Positions 35,053 through 43,199 of a DNA stretch of 64,000 bases are shown piece by piece (position 1 is the first letter of the stretch; the number at the start of each line of letters is the position of its first letter). The stretch spans positions 808,742 through 872,741 of the forward strand of contig NZ_BNBM01000001.1 in the NCBI RefSeq assembly GCF_014655715.1, in the 5' to 3' direction. Source of the DNA: Streptomyces lanatus (GTDB lineage Bacteria; Actinomycetota; Actinomycetes; Streptomycetales; Streptomycetaceae). Below the pieces are notes generated by a model that saw only the letters and a list, made by a program, of their open reading frames with translations, was not told the DNA's origin and ran no database searches. The position numbers and the translations under genes were made by a program.

Positions 35053-35092
35053 ACCGGACGCGGGTGTTCGCTTGGGGAAAGGCGCAGCCAAC

Positions 35093-36082
35093 ATGCTGGG
35101 AGCGATTGGTCTCGACGAGACGCACGAGTCGGCGTACCGGGCCCTGGTGTCCGTGGGCGCCGCCGATGTGCCGGACCTCGCGCGACGGCTGACCCTCGGC
35201 GAGCACGACACCGAGCGCGCCCTGCGCCGTCTGGAGCGGCACGGACTGGCCGCCCAGTCCTCGGCCCGCCCCGGCCGCTGGGTCGCCGCCCCGCCCGGGG
35301 TGGCCCTCGGCGCGCTGCTCACCCAGCAGCGGCACGAGCTGGAGAAGGCGGAGCTGGCGGCGGCGATGCTCGCCGAGGAGTACCGGGCCGGGGCCACCGA
35401 GCCCGGTGTGCACGATCTGGTCGAGGTGGTGATCGGCGCGGCGGCGGTGTCGCAGCGCTTCCTCCAGCTCCAGCTCGGCGCGAGCGACGAGGTGTGCGCG
35501 CTGGTCACCGGCAGCCCGGTCGCCGTCACCGGCACGGAGAACGACGCCGAGGAGCAGGCCGCCGACCGAGGGGTGCGCTACCGCGTGGTCCTGGAGCGCA
35601 CGGTCCTCGACCAGCCGCACGGCATCACCGAGCTGTCCGCCGCCCTCGGCCGTGAGGAGCAGATCCGGGTCGTGGAACAGGTCCCGACCAAGCTGGTGAT
35701 CGCCGACCGCACGCTCGCCCTGGTGCCGCTGACCTCGCACACCGCGGAGCCCGCCGCGCTGGTCGTCCACGCCAGCGGGCTGCTGGAGCTGCTCTCCGGG
35801 CTGTTCGAGTCGGTGTGGCGGGACGCGCTGCCGGTGAGCCTCGGCACGTCCGGCGTCACCGAGCAGCAGCCGGACGGCCCCGACGAGACCGACCTGGAGG
35901 TGCTGTCCCTGCTGCTGGCCGGGCTGACCGACGCGAGCGTGGCCAAGCAGCTGGACCTGGGGCTGCGGACCGTGCAGCGCCGGGTGAAGCGGCTGATGGA
36001 GCTGACCGGGGTGACGACCCGGCTGCAGCTGGGGTGGCACGCGTACGAGCGGGGGTGGGTGGCGCGCGAACGCCAGGGATGA
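35093..36082 (+). CDS. TrmB-like / LuxR-HTH transcriptional regulator
   Basis: 329 aa. The N-terminal winged helix (YRALVSVGAADVPDLARRLT, TERALRRLERHGL) resembles TrmB. A middle ligand-binding region follows (residues 100-245), then a C-terminal LuxR/GerE HTH (EVLSLLLAGLTDASVAKQLD, then GLRTVQRRVKRLMELTG). This two-HTH architecture is common in actinomycetes, often beside secreted peptidase genes. It is divergent from the S8 peptidase across 218 bases and probably controls it. The start is the ATG at 35093, where homology begins. Confidence 0.85.
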   Translation: MLGAIGLDETHESAYRALVSVGAADVPDLARRLTLGEHDTERALRRLERHGLAAQSSARPGRWVAAPPGVALGALLTQQRHELEKAELAAAMLAEEYRAGATEPGVHDLVEVVIGAAAVSQRFLQLQLGASDEVCALVTGSPVAVTGTENDAEEQAADRGVRYRVVLERTVLDQPHGITELSAALGREEQIRVVEQVPTKLVIADRTLALVPLTSHTAEPAALVVHASGLLELLSGLFESVWRDALPVSLGTSGVTEQQPDGPDETDLEVLSLLLAGLTDASVAKQLDLGLRTVQRRVKRLMELTGVTTRLQLGWHAYERGWVARERQG

Positions 36083-36138
36083 CGGCGGCGGGCGCTCGCT
36101 GATCTGCGCGTTCTCCCGGCCTCCGGCACTCTGGTCAG

Positions 36139-36621
36139 ATGGGAGTCTGGGACCTCCTGCTGGTCGGTCTGGTCCTCCTGCTCGGCCTGTGCGGAGTGCT
36201 GGTACCCGGGGTGCCGGGGTCGTGGCTGGTGTGGGCCGCGGTCATGTGGTGGGCGGTGAAGGACCCCCAGCCGGTCGCCTGGTGGGTGCTCGTGGGGGCC
36301 ACCGTCGCGCTGTTCCTCTCCCAGGTGGTGCGCTGGGCCCTCCCGCCGCGCAGACTGCGCCCGAACTGGGCGAGCCGCCGGATGACGGTGTACGCCGGGG
36401 CCGGGTCCTTTCTGGGCTTCTTCCTGATCCCCGTGCTCGGCTCGATCCCCGGCTTCATGGCCGGCATCTACCTGGAGGAACGGCTCCGTCTGGGCCGCCG
36501 CGGCGAGGCGAGGGCCGCCATGCGGTCGGCGCTGCGGTCGGGCGGGTGGAGCGTGCTGGCGGAGCTGTTCACCTGCCAGCTGATCGCGGGGGCATGGCTG
36601 GGTGCCGTGATCTGGGGCTGA
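36139..36621 (+). CDS. DUF456 family membrane protein
   Basis: 160 aa with four to five helices. The family pattern includes LLVGLVLLLGLCGVLVPGVP near the N-terminus and GSFLGFFLIPVLGSIPGFMA in the middle, both with conserved Gly/Pro hairpins. Function unknown. It lies 56 bases after the LuxR-type gene in the same direction and could share its transcript. Confidence 0.85.
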   Translation: MGVWDLLLVGLVLLLGLCGVLVPGVPGSWLVWAAVMWWAVKDPQPVAWWVLVGATVALFLSQVVRWALPPRRLRPNWASRRMTVYAGAGSFLGFFLIPVLGSIPGFMAGIYLEERLRLGRRGEARAAMRSALRSGGWSVLAELFTCQLIAGAWLGAVIWG

Positions 36622-36727
36622 TACATCGGGTCTCTCCCGCCGTATTGACGACCACGTGTCACGTCTCTACGTTGCATGCCGGGATAGCTCCGATGAATAG
36701 TCTCTGCCCGAGCTGCCGGGAGGCGCC

Positions 36728-39070
36728 ATGCCCAGCCCGTCCAGACGTACCGTGCTCGCCACCGGATCCGCGCTCGGCGGGACCCTCCTCACCGGCGGAC
36801 TCCCGGCCCGGGCGAGCGGGGCCACTCCTTCCGAGGCCACGCCCTCCGAGGCCACTCCTTCCGACCCCTGGCGCACCGTCCTCGAAGACGCCGACCTCGT
36901 CTGGCACCGCATGCCCACGACCTGGTACGAGGGCCCCTTCCTCGGCAACGGCTTCCTCGGCTCCGGCATCTACGCCGAGCCGGGCGCCCCCACCACCGCC
37001 GTACGCTTCAACATCCAGCACTCCGAGGTCCAGGACCACCGCCCCGAGTACGGCTCCCTCTTCGGCCTGGCCCGCCTCCCGATCGGCCATTTCACGCTGG
37101 AGCCGGTGGGCACGATCACCGGCCTCGACTGGCGCCTCGGCCTGCGCGACGCCGAGCTGACGGGCACCCTCACCACCGACCGGGGCACGCTCACACTGCG
37201 CGCCCTGGTGCACACCACCCGCTCGGTCCTCGCCGTCGAGGTCACCCCGAGCGAGGGCGAGCGCGGCTTCCGCTGGGTCTTCCATCCGGCGGAGGCGATC
37301 AGCCCCCGAGCGGCCTTCAAACCGCTCCCCGACGGCTACCGAGGCAACCCTCCCGCCCAGGTCACCGAGCACGACGACGGAGTGTCCGCCGCCGTACAGC
37401 CCCTGCTGGCGGGCGGACAGCATGTGACGGCATGGCGGGAGCGGAGCAGAGGCAGGACACGGACTCTGTACGTCCATGTGGCGCACTCGTTCCCGGGTAC
37501 GACGGCCCTGTCCCGAGCCCTGAAGGCCGTACGCCACGCGGCCCCGCTCCCTTACTCCGCCCTCGCACTGTCGCACCGGACCTGGTGGCACGCCTACTAC
37601 CGCAAGAGCTTCCTCTCCCTCCCCGACCCCCGCATCCAGCGCTTCTACTGGATCCAGCTCTACAAGACCGCCTCCGCCGCCCGCCGCGACGCCCCCGTGA
37701 TGGCGACGAGCGGCCCCTGGCTCGAGCCCACGCCGTGGCCCAACACCTGGTGGAACCTCAACGCCCAGCTGGAGTACTGGCTGATCCATGGCTCCAACCA
37801 CCTCGAACTCGACGCGATCACACGGTCGTTGAGCGAGTTCCGGCACCACCTGACGGACGAGACACCGGCCCCGTACCGCGCCGACTCCCTCGGCATCCCA
37901 CGCACCACGGACCCCCAGCTCGTCAACGGCGCCTCCAGCGCCCTCATGGGCTACGGCGTCGGCATCCCCGGCCAGGACCCGCCCACCCCCGAGGTCGGCA
38001 ATCTCGTCTGGGCGCTGCACAACGTCTGGCTCAGCTACCGCCACACGATGGACGAGTCGATCCTCAGGGACGTCCTGTACCCCTTGCTGCGCAAGGCGAT
38101 CGCCTACTACCTGCACTTCCTCGAACCCGGCGCGGACGGGAAACTGCACCTGCCGGCGACGTTCTCCCCGGAATACGGCGGCAACTCACGGGACTGCAAC
38201 TACGACCTGATGCTCCTGACGTGGGGCTGCCGCACGCTCCTCGACGCGGCCGAACTCCTGGGAGTGGAGGATGAGTCGGCGCCGCGCTGGCGCGAGGTGC
38301 TGGCGCGAAGGACGGCCTATCCGACCGACGCGAACGGCTTCATGATCGGCGCGGACCTCCCCTTCGCGAAGTCCCACCGCCACTACTCCCACTTGCTCGC
38401 GGTATACCCGCTGTACGAGCTGACGGGTCGCACTCCCGACGAACGGGCCCTGATAGAACGCTCATTGGCCCACTGGGTGGGCTTCGAGGGCGCGCTGCAG
38501 GGCTACACCTTCACCGGCGCGGCATCGATGTCCGCGCTACTGGGCAAAGGCGAGGACGCGCTCAAGTACCTGGGCGAGCTGATGTCCCGCTACATCCAGC
38601 CCAACACCATGTACAAGGAGTCGGGCCCGGTCATCGAGACCCCCCTGTCGGCGGCCCAGTCCCTGCACGACATGGTCTGCCAGTCCTGGGGCGGCACGAT
38701 CCGCGTCTTCCCCGCCCTGCCGGCCGCCTGGGCCGATGTGACAGTGCATGACTTCCGCACACAGGGCGCCTTTCTGCTGTCGGCGGTCCGTGAGGGCGGG
38801 GTCACGCGCTGGGTGCGGCTGACCAGTGAGGCGGGCGCGCCCTGTGTCGTACGGCATGGCATCGCGGGGCGGGTGGAGGTGCGGGACGGACGGGGGCGTC
38901 CGCTGCGGTACTCGGACGCCGGTGAGGGGGCGATCCGTATCGCCCTGAGGAAGGGGACTTCTGCGCTGATCACGGCCCGGGGCGACCGCCCGGACCTGAC
39001 GATCAGGCCGGTCCGGGCGAACGCGGAAGCACCCCGATGGGGCCTAGAGCGAGCCCTCCAGCGTGAGTAG
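36728..39070 (+). CDS. Secreted GH95-family glycosidase (alpha-L-fucosidase-like)
   Basis: 780 aa. A Tat signal (SRRTVLATGSALGG) ends near RASG. The N-terminal beta-sandwich begins at LVWHRMPTTWYEGPFLGNGF; the (alpha/alpha)6 core holds WWNLNAQLEYW (the two Asn that hold the catalytic water in GH95), SPEYGG (acid Glu) and HRHYSHLLAVYPL. The general-base Asp, normally in QIDGNFG, aligns with Glu in VIETPLS, so the enzyme belongs to a divergent branch and the substrate (L-fucoside or L-galactoside) is uncertain. GGGAGG lies just before the ATG. Its 3' end overlaps the convergent methyltransferase by 27 bases. Confidence 0.82.
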   Translation: MPSPSRRTVLATGSALGGTLLTGGLPARASGATPSEATPSEATPSDPWRTVLEDADLVWHRMPTTWYEGPFLGNGFLGSGIYAEPGAPTTAVRFNIQHSEVQDHRPEYGSLFGLARLPIGHFTLEPVGTITGLDWRLGLRDAELTGTLTTDRGTLTLRALVHTTRSVLAVEVTPSEGERGFRWVFHPAEAISPRAAFKPLPDGYRGNPPAQVTEHDDGVSAAVQPLLAGGQHVTAWRERSRGRTRTLYVHVAHSFPGTTALSRALKAVRHAAPLPYSALALSHRTWWHAYYRKSFLSLPDPRIQRFYWIQLYKTASAARRDAPVMATSGPWLEPTPWPNTWWNLNAQLEYWLIHGSNHLELDAITRSLSEFRHHLTDETPAPYRADSLGIPRTTDPQLVNGASSALMGYGVGIPGQDPPTPEVGNLVWALHNVWLSYRHTMDESILRDVLYPLLRKAIAYYLHFLEPGADGKLHLPATFSPEYGGNSRDCNYDLMLLTWGCRTLLDAAELLGVEDESAPRWREVLARRTAYPTDANGFMIGADLPFAKSHRHYSHLLAVYPLYELTGRTPDERALIERSLAHWVGFEGALQGYTFTGAASMSALLGKGEDALKYLGELMSRYIQPNTMYKESGPVIETPLSAAQSLHDMVCQSWGGTIRVFPALPAAWADVTVHDFRTQGAFLLSAVREGGVTRWVRLTSEAGAPCVVRHGIAGRVEVRDGRGRPLRYSDAGEGAIRIALRKGTSALITARGDRPDLTIRPVRANAEAPRWGLERALQRE
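36821..36865 (+). repeat. Three tandem 15-bp repeats in the GH95 linker
   Basis: Three near-identical copies of GCCACTCCTTCCGAG encode ATPSE-ATPSE-ATPSD just after the signal peptide. The number of such linker repeats can vary by slippage. Confidence 0.7.
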
Positions 39071-39541
39071 CCGCACCTTCCGGTCGAGGCCGCCCGCATA
39101 GCCGGTCAGTGACCCATCGGCACCGATGACACGATGACAAGGCCGGACGATCAGCAGCGGGTTGGCACCGATGGCACCACCGACGGCCCGTACGGCAGCA
39201 CGGGAGGCGCCGATACGCGCGGCGATCTCGCCGTACGTGGTCGTGGCACCGTACGGGACATCGTCGAGGGCGCCCCAGACCCGCTCCCGGAACTCACTCC
39301 CGTCCGTGCTCAACTCCAGCCGGAACTCCTTGAGTTCACCGGCGAAGTAGGCGGCGAGCTGTTCGTCGGCCGCGCGGAAGAGCGCGGGGTCGTGCCGCCA
39401 GCCGTCCTGGACGGTGCGGCCGCCCTTCTGACCGGGCACGGAGAGGGAGGTGAGGGCGCCGGTGGCGGGGTCGGCGGTGAGGAGCAGGGAGCCGACGGGG
39501 CTGTCGAGCTCGGTCCAGTGGATGTCGGTCGGGGTGGTCAT
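39044..39541 (-). CDS. ogt: Methylated-DNA-[protein]-cysteine S-methyltransferase
   Basis: 165 aa suicide repair protein that takes alkyl groups from O6-alkylguanine onto its own Cys. The active site is RPCHRVIGADGSLTGYAGG, and the Arg finger and HTH region is VPYGATTTYGEIAARIGA. It lies three bases after the Ada-AlkA gene and is certainly co-transcribed with it as an alkylation-damage operon. Confidence 0.95.
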   Translation of the reverse strand: MTTPTDIHWTELDSPVGSLLLTADPATGALTSLSVPGQKGGRTVQDGWRHDPALFRAADEQLAAYFAGELKEFRLELSTDGSEFRERVWGALDDVPYGATTTYGEIAARIGASRAAVRAVGGAIGANPLLIVRPCHRVIGADGSLTGYAGGLDRKVRLLTLEGSL

Positions 39542-39544
39542 GTT

Positions 39545-40942
39545 CTACTCCAACTCCCCTGCTGTACGCAGGTGTTGCCAGGCGTAGGAGCGCCAGGGGC
39601 GCCAGCTGTCGGGGGTGTCGACACCGGGTGGGGCGACGTCCGGGTCGCCGAGGGCACGGGTGCGGATGACGGCGACGGCACGGGCGTCGAGGCCGGGCAG
39701 GGCCAGCAGCGCGCCCCGCGCCTCGTCCCGGTCGGCGCCCGGGTCCAGCCGTACGGCACCGTCGGCGAGGGCGGCGGTGAGGTCACCGAGGGGACCGTGC
39801 GGCTCGGCCTCCGCCAGGACCGCCGCCTCGGGGAAGAGATGCGTGAGCCCGTCACAAGGCGCGTCGAGCGCCTTGCCGTACCGGCGCACCAGTCGCTCGG
39901 CCTCCACAGGCCCCACGAGGGCCCGTACGGCCAGCTCGTCGGCGTCGGCGGTGCCGGGCGAGCGCAGGCCCGGCCGGGCGGCGACGAGGGGTGCGAGCCG
40001 GTCATCGGCGCCGAGCCGCTCGTCGACGGCGTACGGGTCGGCGTCGAGGTCGAACAGCCGCCGCAGCCGCTGCACGGCGGTGGTCAGATCACGCAGATCG
40101 GTGAGGTGGAGCCGCGCGTCGAGCCAGCCGCCGGGATGGTGGGCGGAGCCGGTCACGGCATCTCCCTGCCGCTCCTCCACCGCGACGATGGCGCTGCCGT
40201 GCGCCAGACGGAGCGTGCGGCGGTAGGTGCGGTGGCCGGTCGGGCCGCCGACCGTCTCGATCCCCGGTACGGCCTCCCGCGCCAGCAGATCGAAGACGGC
40301 ACCGGCCTGATACGGGCCCCGGTACGCGAGCCGCAGGGGGATCCCGGCCGAGGGGGTGGCCGTACGCCGGGCGGAGTGGCCGCCACGGGGCGCGGCCGCA
40401 CGCAGCTCGCTCGGCGTAGAGGCGTACACCGCCCGGATCGTGTCGTTGAACTGCCGCACACTGGCCCACCCCGCCGCGAACGCGATCTCCGTGATCGGCA
40501 GATCGGTGGTCTGGAGCAGCACACGCGCGGTGTGCGCCCGCTGCGCCCGGGCCAGTGCGACCGGCCCCGCGCCGAGCTCGGCGGTGAGCTGCCGCTGCAC
40601 CTGCCGGGCGCTGTAGCCGAGCCGCGCGGCGAGCCCGGCGACACCCTCCCGGTCGACGATGCCGTCACCGATCAGCCGCACGGCACGGCCGACGGTGTCG
40701 GCCCGCACGTTCCACGCGGCCGATCCCGGCACGGCGTCCGGACGGCACCGCCGGCAGGCCCGGAAACCCGAGCCCTGCGCGGCGGCGGCCGTCGGGAAGA
40801 ACCGCACATTGGACCGCTTGGGGGTGACCGCCGGGCAGCTGGGACGGCAGTAGATGCCGGTCGTCTCGACGGCGAAGAAGAACTCGCCGTCGAAACGCGC
40901 ATCACGGCTGCGAACCGCCTCGTACCTGGTGTCTTCGTCCAT
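39545..40942 (-). CDS. Ada-type regulator fused to AlkA-type DNA glycosylase
   Basis: 465 aa. The N-terminal Ada domain has the four zinc cysteines Cys32/Cys36 (GIYCRPSCP) and Cys63/Cys66 (RACRRCRPD), Cys32 being the methylphosphotriester acceptor. An AraC HTH follows (residues about 85-180, LARAQRAHTARVLLQTTDLP, then EIAFAAGWASVRQFNDTIR), then an AlkA N-domain and the HhH-GPD glycosylase. It senses DNA methylation, activates repair genes and excises alkylated bases. The segment between the hairpin (LLALPGLDARAVAVIRTRA) and WRPWRSYAWQHL is about 20 residues shorter than in E. coli AlkA. A GTG lies one codon before the chosen ATG. Confidence 0.92.
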   Translation of the reverse strand: MDEDTRYEAVRSRDARFDGEFFFAVETTGIYCRPSCPAVTPKRSNVRFFPTAAAAQGSGFRACRRCRPDAVPGSAAWNVRADTVGRAVRLIGDGIVDREGVAGLAARLGYSARQVQRQLTAELGAGPVALARAQRAHTARVLLQTTDLPITEIAFAAGWASVRQFNDTIRAVYASTPSELRAAAPRGGHSARRTATPSAGIPLRLAYRGPYQAGAVFDLLAREAVPGIETVGGPTGHRTYRRTLRLAHGSAIVAVEERQGDAVTGSAHHPGGWLDARLHLTDLRDLTTAVQRLRRLFDLDADPYAVDERLGADDRLAPLVAARPGLRSPGTADADELAVRALVGPVEAERLVRRYGKALDAPCDGLTHLFPEAAVLAEAEPHGPLGDLTAALADGAVRLDPGADRDEARGALLALPGLDARAVAVIRTRALGDPDVAPPGVDTPDSWRPWRSYAWQHLRTAGELE

Positions 40943-41023
40943 CACGGTGTCCAGTCTCCGCCGTGACGGAGGACGGGGCTAGCGGAAATCGGACACCAAG
41001 CTCACCAGCCGAGACCGTTGGCC

Positions 41024-42115
41024 TCATCGCAGGCGCCCCCGCTTGGCCTCCATGGCCGCGCGCCCTTCGGCTCCCTTCCGCTTCCAGTCCCGCCTGATCT
41101 CGGCCCTGACCCTCGCATCGGTCTTGGCCACGATCCGCTGGTTCTCGCGGATCAGCTTGCGATAGCTCTCCAGCCGCCTCACCGGCAGCACGCCGTCCTC
41201 GATCGAGGCCAGCACCGCACACCCCGGCTCGCTCTCATGGGCACAGTCGTGGAAGCGGCACCGCGAGGCCAGCTCCTCGATCTCCGAGAAGACCTGGCCG
41301 ACGCCCGTCTCGGCGTCCCAGAGCCCGACGCCCCGCAGCCCAGGAGTGTCGATGAGGACACCCCCGCCCGGCAGGGCGAGCAGATTCCGCGTGGTCGTGG
41401 TGTGACGCCCCTTGCCGTCGACGTCACGCGCGGCCTGGACCTCCATCACGTCCTCGCCGAGCAGCACGTTCGCGAGGGTCGACTTGCCCGCGCCGGACTG
41501 CCCGAGCAGCACGGACGTACCGCCCCCGACGACCGCGGTGAGGACGTCGAGCCCCTCCCCCCGCGCCGCGCTGACCGTCAGCACCGGCACACCAGGCGCC
41601 GTGGTCTCCACGTCCTCGACGAGATGCGACAGCGTCACCGCGTCCGGCACGAGGTCGGCCTTGGTGAGAACCACGACCGGCTGCGCCCCCGACTCCCAGG
41701 CCAGGGCGAGGAAGCGCTCGATACGGCCGAGGTCGAGTTCGACGGCCAGCGACACCGCGACGATCGCGTGGTCGACGTTGGCGGCGAGGATCTGCCCCTC
41801 GGACCGCTTGGACGAGGTGGAGCGCACGAAGGCGGTACGGCGCGGCAGATACGCGCGTACATACTGCGGATTGCCCGAAGGCTCGATGGCGACCCAGTCG
41901 CCCGTGCACACGACCCGCATCGGATCGTGCGGGGTGACGAACGCCGTGTCGGCCCGTACGACACCGTCGGCGGTGACGACATCACACTGCCCACGGTCGA
42001 CCCGCACGACCCGCCCGGGCAGCAGCCCCTCGGCGTCGTACGGGGTGAACGCGTCGGCCCAGACCGAGTCCCAGCCATAGGGAGCCAACGCGGAAAAAAC
42101 AGAAGTGGAAGTCAA
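41024..42115 (-). CDS. rsgA: Ribosome small-subunit-dependent GTPase A
   Basis: 363 aa from a TTG at 42115 with AAGGG seven bases upstream (a GTG at 42130 is the alternative). An N-terminal OB fold is followed by a circularly permuted GTPase: G4 LTKADLV and G5 VSAARGEG precede G1 GQSGAGKST, and G3 is DTPGLR. The C-terminal zinc motif is CRFHDCAHESEPGC. RsgA promotes late 30S maturation. Upstream are a 22-codon ORF and a hairpin covering the SD, suggesting translational control. Confidence 0.93.
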   Translation of the reverse strand: MTSTSVFSALAPYGWDSVWADAFTPYDAEGLLPGRVVRVDRGQCDVVTADGVVRADTAFVTPHDPMRVVCTGDWVAIEPSGNPQYVRAYLPRRTAFVRSTSSKRSEGQILAANVDHAIVAVSLAVELDLGRIERFLALAWESGAQPVVVLTKADLVPDAVTLSHLVEDVETTAPGVPVLTVSAARGEGLDVLTAVVGGGTSVLLGQSGAGKSTLANVLLGEDVMEVQAARDVDGKGRHTTTTRNLLALPGGGVLIDTPGLRGVGLWDAETGVGQVFSEIEELASRCRFHDCAHESEPGCAVLASIEDGVLPVRRLESYRKLIRENQRIVAKTDARVRAEIRRDWKRKGAEGRAAMEAKRGRLR

Positions 42116-42116
42116 C

Positions 42117-42141
42117 GGGTGACCCTTCACAAGGGTGGCCC
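42117..42141 (-). promoter_or_regulatory. Hairpin masking the rsgA Shine-Dalgarno
   Basis: In the message ACCCTT-GTG-AAGGGT forms a 6-bp stem (42122-42136), extended by GGG/CCC after a 2x2 internal loop. AAGGG is the SD for the TTG at 42115, and the alternative GTG start is the loop. Confidence 0.5.
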
Positions 42142-42160
42142 CGGCAGGAAGAAGTTGAGG

Positions 42161-42229
42161 TCAGCCGACGGCCACGGAGGTGGACTTGATGAACTGGGTA
42201 CGAGCAGCGCTCATCGCAAAGACAGCCAT
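42161..42229 (-). CDS. Small ORF upstream of rsgA (22 codons)
   Basis: ATG at 42229, GGGAGG nine bases upstream, stop at 42161, encoding MAVFAMSAARTQFIKSTSVA plus VG. The sequence has no recognised relative. Codons early in the ORF (GCT, TTT, CGT) are less G/C-biased than in neighbouring genes. It ends 30-45 bases before the rsgA start and its hairpin, the layout of a leader peptide. It could be a regulatory ORF or a short functional peptide; conservation would decide. Confidence 0.45.
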   Translation of the reverse strand: MAVFAMSAARTQFIKSTSVAVG

Positions 42230-42381
42230 CGGTCGACACCTCCCTGTTCACACTCGATCGGCACCCGCGGCGGTCGGCCGCGTGGGAACGACGCACACTC
42301 TAGGTCGGCCCACGAGGAGACGCCACCTAATTTATTCGGGCCGATTTCTTCGGGATGGTTCCGGAGCCGGCTCCCGGGCGG

Positions 42382-43041
42382 CTATCCGCAGGACTTGACG
42401 ACCTTGAGGTTGGTGACCGCCGTCAGCGGGACCACTACGGGCTCATGGCGCCCGGGGCTCTTCAGCCGGATCCGGCCGCCGTCGGCGGAGTTCAGCGTGC
42501 CGCAGGCGGAACCGCCGGTGTGGCTGACCTTGATGTACACGGGCTTCTCATTCGGCTCCTCGGCGGGTGCCCACCAGGTGACGACGATGCCCGCGAGCAA
42601 GAGGGCCAGCGCGACCGCGACCAGTTGCTGCGCCGCACGCCGGACCCGGGCACCGGCCACGGCGGCCAGAGCGACCCGGTAGGCCGCGACCGATCCGTAG
42701 CGACTGTGCACGGCGCTCAGTGTGGTGGCCCGGGGACGAGTCCCGGCCTGGGCCGCCAGCGCCTGCCACAGTCCGATGATCGCGGCGAGCAGGCCGCCGC
42801 CGATGAGCACGGTGACCACGGCCCGCCACTCCGGCGGCAGGGCGCTGGTGGTGTCGCGTCCCTTGATCACCACTCCCGTCGTGACCAGCGCGATGAAGGC
42901 GGAGAGTCCGTTGCGCCAGGTCTCGGCGTTGGTGCGGACGGTGTCCAGGGAGGCCGCCGAGAGGGCGGCGAAGGCGTCCCGTTCGGCGAGGTCGAAGGCC
43001 GAGGGGCCGCTGGTGGGCCGGCGCGGCCGGTACCCGGTCAC
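42382..43041 (-). CDS. Three-helix membrane protein beside the CHAT peptidase
   Basis: 219 aa, family not recognised. The GTG start overlaps the stop of the small Cys-rich gene (GTGA). Residues 1-44 are cytoplasmic; predicted helices are at about 45-60, 73-97 (AVVTVLIGGGLLAAIIGLWQ) and 136-158 (VAVALALLLAGIVVTWWAP). The last 60 residues form a beta-rich tail (VYIKVSHTGGSACGTLNSAD, VVVPLTAVTNLKVVKSCG) with two Cys. Coupled to the upstream ORF and next to a caspase-like CHAT gene, it is a candidate target or effector of that peptidase; this is inference only. It is not a gasdermin. Confidence 0.65.
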   Translation of the reverse strand: MTGYRPRRPTSGPSAFDLAERDAFAALSAASLDTVRTNAETWRNGLSAFIALVTTGVVIKGRDTTSALPPEWRAVVTVLIGGGLLAAIIGLWQALAAQAGTRPRATTLSAVHSRYGSVAAYRVALAAVAGARVRRAAQQLVAVALALLLAGIVVTWWAPAEEPNEKPVYIKVSHTGGSACGTLNSADGGRIRLKSPGRHEPVVVPLTAVTNLKVVKSCG

Positions 43042-43175
43042 GGCGTCCCCAACGGATTGGACGGAGCGCTCTCGGCCTCCAGCTCCACCCGGAAGCTGAC
43101 CCCGCAGCCGGTGGTCCCTTCCGGCGCGCCGGCATGGGTGTGGCCGCAGCCGCACGTCACGTCCACGGTCACCAC
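43038..43175 (-). CDS. Small Cys-rich protein coupled to the membrane protein
   Basis: About 45 aa from GTG at 43175 (or 43172). The sequence starts VVTVDVTCGCGHTHAG and has a further GCGVSFRVELE; three or four Cys/His could bind zinc. The case for coding: 41 of 45 codons end in G or C in this frame, whereas the opposite strand in the CHAT frame has about 15 A/T-ending codons over the same bases. The stop overlaps the next start as GTGA. No SD is visible, and the start lies 24 bases from the divergent CHAT start. Confidence 0.5.
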   Translation of the reverse strand: MVTVDVTCGCGHTHAGAPEGTTGCGVSFRVELEAESAPSNPLGTP

Positions 43176-43199
43176 CGCGGGGGCGAGCGCGGTCGCGTC

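Noticed and set aside
42382..43041. Bacterial gasdermin next to the CHAT gene
   Set aside because: The protein has three hydrophobic helices and a small beta tail, not the gasdermin beta-sheet domain with a lipidated N-terminal Cys.
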